Assembly (NCBI GenBank): GCA_018806915.1
Contig: JAGKQI010000097.1
Coordinates: forward strand, 372,001-436,000
Direction of reading: 5' to 3'
Source of the DNA: Phytophthora colocasiae
Lineage: Eukaryota > Oomycota > Peronosporomycetes > Peronosporales > Peronosporaceae
DNA: 64,000 bases
Shown: in pieces, positions 32,220 through 40,632 of the stretch
Position numbering within the stretch: the first letter of the stretch is position 1
How the letters are laid out: each line of letters starts with the position of its first letter
Translations under genes and position numbers: made by a program
Notes under the pieces: generated by a model
Databases searched by the model: none
Told to the model about the DNA's origin: nothing
What the model saw: only the letters and a program-made list of their open reading frames with translations

Positions 32220-33187
32220 CTACCTCCGTGCGGAAAATGATGAGCATTTTAAAAAAAATTGCGCAGCGCTCCGCCTCGTTGTTTTGGGGAGTTATTAAAT
32301 TTGCAGAGGAGCTATGCGTTTGTGTTGAGCTGCTGACAAAACCAAAAGAAATTTGTGAGCGTACGTGCTCCGCCACATTAGAAGAATTACTAGTAGTAAC
32401 CGCACAGAGAAACATAACTTTAGTAATGTAGCGCTTGCTTTGAACAGCCTGGACGGGAGGATCTTCTGTAGGGCACCCATCTTTCCCTGTGAGCACATAC
32501 ACGTGCTGTCCGATCTTCTTCACGTAAAACCACTTTTCGTCGATGTGAACCACGTCGTGCATTGCGTCGAACTTGTAGGTTCCATCAAACTGAGAGGTCA
32601 CATGATCCATGCAGAACTGGAGCCTCTTGAGGCGATGCAAAGGGGTGAGCAGTGGACGAGTTTGTCTTGGCGCACGGCAGCGGTAAGGAAGCCCTCCTTC
32701 ACGAGTTGTTGCACGAGATATGAGCTCACGCCAGACCCCTGTTGTATAGCACGCTGGTGCTCACGGTCATTTACTGGCACTTCGGCGAGGCACTTGCACA
32801 ACTCCACGCGGTTCTTCTTCTTCGCCCTTGGGAGTGTTTTCTTGACTTGACTACCGCTCCTACCCGGTCTCCCATTGACCGGATACCCTGCTCCCAAATG
32901 CGAGAAACAGCGCAGCGGTTTAGATCAAAGTAGGCAGCTGTCCGCCCGATATCGCCGTGCCTGAGCACCCCTCAATTGCTGTGAAGAAGCAGCATCTCCC
33001 ACACTGCTTGGCGCTCTTCGTCAGACGCTGCTCATCGCCGCTCCGGTTTGAAAGTGATGGGGGGAGGTCCAGCGGGAAGATTGGGCGGGAGATTCGAAAT
33101 TCAAAATTTGATCGGATTTGCAAGGTATAGATTCTGAACAGGATGTAATACAATTGGAAATGCTCATCATTTTCCGCACGGAGGTAG
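32220..33187. mobile_element. Tc1-like element nested in the hAT, copy 1
   Basis: 968 bp, TA duplications at 32218-32219 and 33188-33189, 30-bp TIR beginning CTACCTCCGTGCGGAAAATG. It carries minus-strand transposase remains: an HTH region with RTAAYFDLNRCAVSRIWEQG (about 32880-32950) and the first DDE motif VVHIDEKWFYVKK (about 32520-32560). It is internally deleted and not autonomous. Confidence 0.85.
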
Positions 33188-33253
33188 TACACACTAACTT
33201 ACTGTTAGTGCTGTTAGCAAACGTGTTACCCTGTTTGTTGTGGACTTCCTATA

Positions 33254-34224
33254 CTACCTCTGTGCGGAAAATAATGAGCATTTTAAAAAAAATTGCGCAG
33301 CGCTCCGCCTCGTTTCTTTGGGGAGTTATTAGATTTGCAGAGGAGCTATGCGTTTGTGTTGAGCTGCTGACAAAACCAATTTGTGAGCGTACGTGCTCCG
33401 CCACATTAGAAGTACTTCTAGTAGTAAAACGGATCAAACTCAGACGTCGTTGACGTCTCACGAGCAGTTAATGCGTCTGGAACATCAACAGGAGTTGTCA
33501 ATACAGAAAAGGAGAGTGCCATAGCCGCCTGCTGTGCTATGGCAAGCGCTGCCCAACCTTCTTTACGTAAAACCACTTTTCGTCGATGTGGACCACGTCG
33601 TGCATTGCGTCGAACTTGTAGGTTCCATCAAGCTGAGGGGTTCATGCAGAACTGGGGCCTCTTGAGGCGATGCAAAGGGGTGAGCAGTGGACGAGTTTGT
33701 CTTAGCGCACGGCGTAGGAAGCCCTCCTTCACGAGTTGTTGCACGAGATATGAGCTCACGCCAGAGCCTGATGTATAGCACGCTGGTGCTCACGGTCATT
33801 TACAGGCACTTCGGCGAGGCACTTGCACAACTCCACGCGGTTCTTCGTCTTTGCCCTCGGGAGTGTTTTCTTGACTTGACTACCGCTCCTACCCGGTCTC
33901 CCATTGACCGGATACCCTGCTCCCAAATGCGAGAAACAGCGCAGCGGTTTAGATCAAAGTAGGCAGCTCTCCGCCCGATATCGCCGTGCCTGAGCACCCC
34001 TCCGTTGCTGTGAAGAAGCAGCATCTCCCACACTGCTTGGCGCTCTTCGTCAGACGCCCCCGATCTGCTCATCGCCGCTCCGGTTTGAAAGTGATGGGGG
34101 GAGGTCCAGCGGGAAGATTGGGCGGGAGATTCGAAATTCAAAATATGATCAGATTTGCAAGGTATAGATTCTGAACAGGATGTAATACAATTGGAAATGC
34201 TCATTATTTTCCGCACGGAGGTAG
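33254..34224. mobile_element. Tc1-like element nested in the hAT, copy 2
   Basis: 971 bp, TA duplications at 33252-33253 and 34225-34226, the same TIR with one change (CTACCTCTGTGCGG on the left). Nearly collinear with copy 1 but diverged, with the same HTH remnant (RRAAYFDLNRCAVSRIWEQG) on the minus strand at about 33905-33975. The DDE part is more decayed. Confidence 0.85.
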
Positions 34225-34308
34225 TATAACTACAGTGCTACTATAGTAGTATTGTCCTGCGCAGCCGATGCGTCGCTGCTTTCAGTAGCTTCGTCTTCCA
34301 GTCTTCAA

Positions 34309-34653
34309 TCACGTATCGAGCAGAGCGAAGTTTGTATAGAGAAACACTAACTTCTCCACTTTGTCTGCTGTCAAACGATTGCGGCGTTTAGACCACACGA
34401 AAGCAAAGGCACTCCAAACACGTTCTGCAGCAGCAGAAGAGATAGGAACCGTAAAGAGTCTCGTTGCAATTGGAGCCAAGAGCAGGAATTCAGTCACACC
34501 ATGATCTAGCCAGTATTCCAGTGCGTCCATATCCTTGTAGAGCTCCATTTGGGTTGTAGAACACATTTTGATAAACTGAGCAAGTTCTATCTTGCACTGA
34601 GAAGCAGTGCTTTCACTGTCACGGCCTTCTTGGAGGTGTCGACGGAAGAGCAT
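34309..34653 (-). pseudogene. hAT transposase C-terminal dimerisation domain
   Basis: A 114-codon frame with the hATC signature: VPISSAAAERVWSAFAFVWS, then RNRLTADKVEKLVFLYTN. It belongs to the hAT element in the channel intron. A further open stretch at 34660-34854 (GWLSKRQPPSFVSQF) is probably an upstream piece of the same transposase. The catalytic parts are missing. Confidence 0.8.
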
Positions 34654-36191
34654 CTCAAATCACCTGGTCGCGGTCTTTACGAAGGTGACCTCGTTGTTTA
34701 AAAAAGTAAACTGGGAGACGAACGAGGGCGGTTGGCGCTTCGATAGCCAACCGATCATTGTCATCTGACCGCCAACGATATCTGAAGCAGCTGGAAAGGG
34801 CTCGGTCTTTGATACCGGTAGCACGAATCTAGTCGCGACAGAAAGCTTCAACATTAAACATTCAACAGAACTGTGGGCTCAGGATCAGGAAGCGACGGGT
34901 GAGCGTCTAACTCCACCAACATGTTAGTAAAATTTACTACACACTAACTAACTGTTTATATACAGGGTCGCCAACTCTACAGTTAGCGTTAGTGCGAACA
35001 CTATATGAGATACTCGAAGTATTTTACGAACCTTGAGATAATCGATCGCTTGAGTCTGCTGGACTTCAGGAACGCGATGAAAGGATAAAACATGCACAAG
35101 TTGGTTAATCCGCGCCTCCATGGCCTCGGTTTGGCCGCTTTCGCACTTGGATATCACGAAAATCGTAGCAACCAAAGACGTAAACATGGAAAATCCACAG
35201 AGAGCGACGACAATAGTGAACAGAAATTCGGAACTATGATGAGGTAGCTCCCCTTCAAACAGTCCAGTCATGATGCCAATACTCCAGAACAAAGACGCCA
35301 AGTACTGCTCATGCAGCGATTGACTATGAGATTCCTCCCCTTCGTGATTGTAGATATGGACGAAACTGAAGCGAACGCAGGCTTGAACGTGCGCTAGATA
35401 CACAGTAGACGCCAGGACTTTGAGCAGTTTGAGTAATACGAAGTGTTTTGCGTAAAATTCATCCAAACTCGACACGAAATGGGGCAAGCGAGACCATCTC
35501 AGCAGTTTCAATAGCAGCAAATACGCCACTGCTTTCGGATAAATGACCACGAACGCTTGGTACGGTAAAATCGCGATAATATCCACGAGAAACTGGACCG
35601 AATGCACATAACGTTGAGCTGTAAGCTTCTTGTCTCGAATGAGATTTCCATCAGAGTAATAACCCGTACGAGTTTGCACCAAAAGATCGAGAGCGAAGAC
35701 AACTTCTGCTACAACCACCAGCACAAAAAGCGTTGAAACCGTTTCAACTGCTTCTGGCTGGAAAGCTAAGAAATAAGGCACTAAATATGCCTCGATCAGT
35801 AGACACGAAAGTAAAACGTGGTCCCAAAGCTTAATAACTCGCGAGTTCGGGTCAAGTGCGTCCTGTTCGTCCTCGTCCAGTACCTTAGACAGACGCGTGT
35901 GGAGACTGAAGGGACTGTGGGCTCTTCTCATGGGTTTCCGACTTAGAGACAGCGTCCACGAGTGTTTTTCGCTCGTTTTGCTGGACTTGGAGTTGCTTGT
36001 GATCATCGTCGTTCTTTGAAATGTGACGATCGCCTGGAATTTCGTTAGATCACCCCAGAATAAAATTATCCATCGTACCATTATTCAAGTTGTAACCACC
36101 TTTCAACGTAATTATCCTAAAAACGGAGCAAACGATAGTAATCGACACTTGTGTTCCCCTGCATCCAGTCAGTCTCTTATGGACTGGCGAT

Positions 36192-37599
36192 TTACATGGA
36201 AATAACTCGTAATCCCGTACCGATCAGTACTAAAACTGTACCAACTGCCAGACTCTGGAGGTTTTGCTTGCCTTGAATCTCCTTGAAGTAACCAGCCGAC
36301 CACAACATTGATACCATTGCAGGACCAATAGAGCAAATGGGGAAGATTTGATCAAACCCTAAAGCTCCGATCGCGTAGAGTTGACCACAGAGTCCAATTC
36401 CCCACAAAACACCGCAGATATACGCTGGTCGCATCACACTACGCGGCATTGAACGCTTAAGTACGAATCGATGGAACAACGAATACAGCAGGAACACGAT
36501 GGTGCTCGTCAAATACACGCCGAGGCATTGCGAGAAGACGAAGTTCAGCGGGTTGCACGTCTCCACAATGGGACTACTGAGGGCCGGATCGGACGGACTG
36601 CAACGATCTTTCCAGTTCACGAAAGGCACCAAACAACAACTGAGGAATGCACCGACAAGGAGTGCAACCGCCATACCGAAAGCCTTCCGGGTCTTCTCTG
36701 CATCCGCGTCCATGAGCTCTACGTGCTCTTCCAGTTCGTTCGGCATCATATAAGGCCCAAAATTCGGCAATTCGGGGTGGACCAGCGATTCTTGTAACGA
36801 TTCACGACGGATTAACGAGATGTTGGCCAGCTCAGCATCATCAGCAAATTGTGGTAGAAGCGGCGAATTCTCACTGGTGAGACTGGTGTTGCTGCCTACG
36901 CTCTCCCATTGGACTTTTAGCTCTCCGTTTCCCGCTTCTGGATCGGTTTTCCCCTTGGTTTTACGCATTCTTTTACTTACTTTCGGAGCTTTCAACGTTG
37001 GTTTAATGGTCCCGTACACGGCGATAGATGCCAGCATGAACACGATCCCCAGTAAACTGATCCACGGCATACTGGGAATTGTTGGAGACACTCCAAATAA
37101 CCCGAGACGGGAAACACAGTAGCCTAAGGTGATGTTGGTCGCATTCCAGAGCATAAAACCCACTCCAAGGCCCAAAGTGTTGACGACAGTGGGGATCAGT
37201 AAGTTGGCGATGGCAAATAATGCCCCACCAAGTAAACCTTCAGGGAAAGTGAACATTCCTGATTGCGAGAATTGGGACCAATTGTTGCTTAGTAGTCCCC
37301 AACCGAGACCAACCATTAATATTCCAGAGCACTGTCAAAAAAAATAGCGTTAGTTTAGAGAATGTGGCCAATTTAGGATTTAGGAAACCTTACCATAAAC
37401 CATTGGAAGATGATACCGTCTGTTAATATAAAAGTTCAGGATATGTACACCACACGAGGTTAGATCTGAGAATAGAAGTTCTAGATTCGGTGGATTTCGC
37501 ACCGTAAGTTGCGTACGTCTTGGCTGGCACGTAGCACGTTCCGAAGAAGAACACGGCCACTATGGCAGCGGTGTAGCCCAACACTACTTGCTCGCTCAT
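36192..37599 (-). CDS. TMEM144-like multi-pass membrane protein
   Basis: Three exons: 37599-37508/37503, 37419-37394 (26 nt) and 37331-36192, with introns 37502-37420 (83 bp) and 37393-37332 (62 bp). Exon 1 begins MSEQVVLGYTAAIVAVFFFG with the family's typical first membrane helix and YVPAKTYATY. The junctions give FQWFMCSGILMVGLGWGLL without a break. About ten hydrophobic segments, with a long hydrophilic loop in the middle (KSKRMRKTKGKT-like basic stretch and an acidic part), suggest a 10-TM transporter of the drug/metabolite superfamily. Human TMEM144 is proposed to be a carbohydrate-type transporter; the substrate here is unknown. The gene looks intact, and it lies head to tail with the channel gene, 186 bp away. 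Confidence 0.85.
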
Positions 37600-37869
37600 G
37601 GCTGGATGGGGACAGGCTTGGCTGGAGAAGGGAGAAGTTGTTAAATGACGAAAAGGATCTGATGCTGTGTGGCGAACATGTGCGACAGAACTTGAAGTGG
37701 GACTCTGTGAATGGTGTGAGTTACACAAGTCTGCGAAGGAACTCACGCTTTGAGAACGGCCGCCAGCGATCTGGAGCTGCAACTTGGCTATATCCAAGCG
37801 CGATGTAGTCACGCACCAGCCCGGATTGTCTTGGAGGTGGTTGCGTACGTGCGCTGCGCGAGGCATGGG

Positions 37870-38276
37870 GTCACGTGATACTTACTCGAGTTATCAGATC
37901 TGAGACAGATCCAGGTGAAAACGTCATTACTACATTCTGTGTATCATTTCAAATAATATAATATAGATAACTGACACTATAGTACTGTATTTACTACTTG
38001 TATTAGTATGGCGATGGGCCACAATGAGTTTTCATACAAACCTGACAATTAATTCAAATGCCATTAATTTTATACTATCGAGCTTCTGTCGTCTCTGGAA
38101 TGGTGGTGATGCATTATATCCCTCTGCATTTTGCTTGTTGGCATCTTGATGAGGCACAGCGTACTTTGTTTATGTCGGTCAAACCAATGGTGCACGGTTT
38201 TGCTATTGGACCATCATGACTTTTCTTCTTTTGCGGTTAACATGCCAACATCGGTCAATTATTAAGTGATATAATA
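37870..38276. other. AT-rich spacer
   Basis: I see no gene between the TMEM144-like upstream region and the pogo-like element. The sequence is A/T-rich with short ORFs only. Confidence 0.4.
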
Positions 38277-38644
38277 ACGTAGAATACCGAATAGTACGCG
38301 GTAAAGTAATACAACGCCCTACGAATTGAACGCGGTCTCCGAGAGGGTTATACAAAGAATAGAACGCGCTCAAATTGAACGCCCTCTTAATTGAACACTG
38401 TACGCAACAAAGCTGATTTTCTCGGCAGTTTGACTTACGTTGCGGCAGAATTCCAGTTCTCTGCAGCTGTAACAAGTCTGACAATGCTCATCCACCCGTG
38501 AATCCTCCCCAGACAACGCGAGCAGCATGTTTGTTTTGCTTCATTCGCCAAGATGCTAGACGAAAGAGTGTGGAGCCCAGCATAAAAAACAAGCTATTCC
38601 CGCAAGTTACTCAAACAATAGGCCAGTAGGTTGTTTGAGATTCC

Positions 38645-38785
38645 ATGAGAGCGCATATTGGCGAAGAAGTGAAAAAGCGTTGCGAGGACAAGGGCATCAA
38701 GATGGCCGTTATTCCTGGCGGCCTAACTCCTTATCTTCAGGCTGGTGACGTGGGCATTTTCATGTCGTTTAAGGGTCACATATGA
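38645..38785 (+). pseudogene. DDE_1 transposase fragment (pogo-like)
   Basis: The reading MRAHIGEEVKKRCEDKGIKM, then VIPGGLTPYLQAGDVGIFMS, matches the end of the catalytic core of pogo/CENP-B-like transposases (LD.MRAH and PGG.T..LQ.LD type). It ends at a stop just before the hAT. Confidence 0.65.
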
Positions 38786-38804
38786 ATTTACCATCAACGC
38801 CAGC

Positions 38805-39922
38805 TAGTGTGCGCACTATACACGTCTACGTATATTGGTGTGTACGTAGGAATACGTAATGTTGGTGTGTACTAACATTTATCAACATGTAGATTGCACA
38901 CAAAGCTATAGCCGCCGGAGGCCATTTTTAGCCATGATAAGATGATGAAGGTAAATCTATTTTAATCTTTTGCAAGGAATCTGTCTTTCTGCCATTCTGC
39001 TCCTGCTTCACAAGATTCGTTTTCCTCAAGACTCATGCTCTGTCACTATGGTACGGACTAAGACCTCGATGAGCTCAGCGCCGCCTGTAGACCCACTCCG
39101 CTTCGACATCAACTCCTACCTGTCCAAGCTGGACGCTGAGAACGGCAAATGTCGTGTGTGCAGTAAATAAGGTCCCTTGGAACCGGCATCGAGTCACTTC
39201 ACACAAGACATCGAGAAACTGAGTTGGTCAAAGTGATGATGAAGCAAATCTGTTTCGCAGCCTAAAACGAATGAAGGCAAACGCGAAAGTTGCGATGATC
39301 GTCGGGACTAAGCGACCAGCAGAGTCTATCTCACTTTCGGAAGGCCAACATCCTGCCGTCGAAAGCTAGGCACGGCGTCTGCAACCAGCTACAAGCTTTG
39401 TAGATATTGTTACAGTCGGCGAAGCAGCTCGGATTGATGCGGCACTGGCCAATTTGGTGTTTCGGACTGGTATGTCGTTTCGAATTGTCGACTCGCAGAC
39501 AATAAAAGACTTTGTTCGTGCCTTGCGTCCCACCTACGCAGATCGAATGCCATCTGCACGTTCGATCGCCGGCAAATTCCTTAATTCTGCTCATTCGGAG
39601 TTGATGGAGCGTGTCCTCGACGCTGTAAATAATACAGCGAAGTGGTTCCCTGTCATAAGTGACGGATGGTCGAACGACAAGAACGAACATTTCGTGAATT
39701 ACGTGGTTATTGTCCCGGGGTTCAAACCCTTTTTTCTCCGTCTCAACCAGTGGTGTTTCACAAACGCCTAAGAATATTGCCGAGGGAATATTAGAGATCG
39801 TTGAATGTTGGCTATAAAATTTACCAGGTTTTGTGTCCGTGTAGACCAACAGTATACCACCAGTGTACCAACGTAGTGTTGATGTGTACTAAATTCTTCC
39901 AACATGTAGATTGCGCACACTA
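38805..39922. mobile_element. hAT element nested in the pogo-like element
   Basis: 1,118 bp with the perfect 8-bp target duplication ACGCCAGC (38797-38804 and 39923-39930) and perfect 11-bp inverted ends TAGTGTGCGCA. It shares the TAGTGT end and the CAACATGTAG subterminal word with the hAT in the channel intron. Confidence 0.95.
39038..39771 (+). pseudogene. hAT transposase N-terminal remnants
   Basis: A short start (MVRTKTSMSSAPP..., ending NGKCRVCSK, first half of a BED-type zinc finger, 39050-39170) and a later open part (39454-39771): SFRIVDSQTIKDFVRALRP, then ISDGWSNDKNEHFVNYVVI, typical of the DUF659/hAT catalytic start. The frame is interrupted and the C-terminal domain is missing. 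Confidence 0.75.
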
Positions 39923-40262
39923 ACGCCAGCAAATGGATTTAGTGTTATGTCCTCTTCGAGAGCTACTCATCGATGCAGATCTTATCGAGCGCGTCCAGCA
40001 GCTCGCTGGAGCTGTCGCCGCCATTGTTACTGTCGCTGTTGCCATTGAGTGTGGCCCAGGCCACTCGAAATTGTGAACCGTAGACGTCATGCTACTGATG
40101 GACCAGTCGTTTGGATCGTCAATGAACCCGCACTTTCCAATGCTCTTTTGCACGACGCTGTCAGGAACCTGGTGCCATGCACTCGACACCCACGAAACCA
40201 CTGTCTCCAAGGGAGGGCGTGGGTTTCCGGCCCGGGTATAGCTCACTTGGTCTGAACATTTC
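39920..40262 (-). pseudogene. DDE_1 transposase C-terminal fragment, inverted
   Basis: The minus strand reads DQVSYTRAGNPRPPLETVVS, then WVSSAWHQVPDSVVQKSIG and GFIDDPNDWSIS, the usual tail of the same pogo-like transposase, with a frame change before the acidic end. It is inverted relative to the fragment at 38645, so an inversion accompanied or preceded the hAT insertion. Confidence 0.65.
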
Positions 40263-40632
40263 CTGCTCGTCGTTTTTATTGTACTCGACAATACGGAATC
40301 GAATAGAGCTCCCTACGAATTGAACGCCCATCAAATACAACGCCCTAGTTTGTTGAAGAGGGCGTTTAATAACAATAGAACACCGCGTACTATTCGGTAT
40401 TCTACGTTACATATTTCCGAGTTAGTTTGTTGACATTGGATGAATAACTAATGCACCAAATTGGGTTGGCGGCTTGATTGTAGTAACCAACAGGACTCTA
40501 TGGTTAGTTAAATAACATAAATAGAGAATCCTTCAAAACCTGATTGTAGTAACCACTTCAAGGGGAGGGGGGGGGGGTCAATTGTTGCTATTCCTGAATG
40601 CGGTTCCTCACGTCTATATAAGTGACAGAGCC

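Larger units (their letters stand above)
32184..35003. mobile_element. hAT element in the channel intron
   Basis: Flanked by the perfect 8-bp duplication TATGAGAT (32176-32183 and 35004-35011). The ends start TAGTGT (left TAGTGTACTCCGCC, right reverse strand TAGTGTTCGCACTAAC). It is 2,820 bp long and includes two Tc1-like insertions. Without it the intron is 62 nt, GTTCGT...CTAACATTTGATACAAG, with a branch-like CTAAC. The remnant coding is hAT dimerisation domain. Confidence 0.85.
24498..36006 (-). pseudogene. Giant four-module cyclic-nucleotide-binding cation channel, interrupted
   Basis: One gene reading right to left. Exon 1 is 36006-35032; an intron (35031-32142, expanded by a hAT) follows; then 32141 to about 28835, an unresolved gap/intron of about 320 bp, about 28513-27618, a Tc1 insertion, and 26075-24498. 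It encodes four successive modules, each S1-S6 + pore + CNBD, about 2,700 aa in all. CNBD phosphate cassettes: module 1 GSCFGELSVFAAMPRTATV (canonical FGE..RTA), module 2 GAFFGTAAFTQQDRG (degenerate), module 3 YFGENGLFTNGKRNA, module 4 YFGERGLLGF. S4 segments are poor in arginine. No pore has GYG: they read SIGIMTGLFEGELP, VGVLASPGKSVEP, FGLMSASSEPEFP and ATTAFVK-stop-ARNMAPETAP. It would form a single-chain pseudotetramer in the plasma membrane or zoospore membranes. Breaks: the Tc1 insertion, an in-frame TAA at 25622-25624 and a frameshift at about 24896. Confidence 0.8.
38277..40407. mobile_element. Pogo-like (TA-target) element with nested hAT
   Basis: 2,131 bp flanked by TA (38275-38276 and 40408-40409). 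The inverted ends are identical over 26 bp, starting ACGTAGAATACCGAATAGTA. Subterminal repeats of AATTGAACGC and ACGCCC type occur at both ends. Inside are two oppositely oriented pieces of one DDE_1-type transposase (38645-38785 plus, 39920-40262 minus) with a hAT element between them. Confidence 0.85.
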
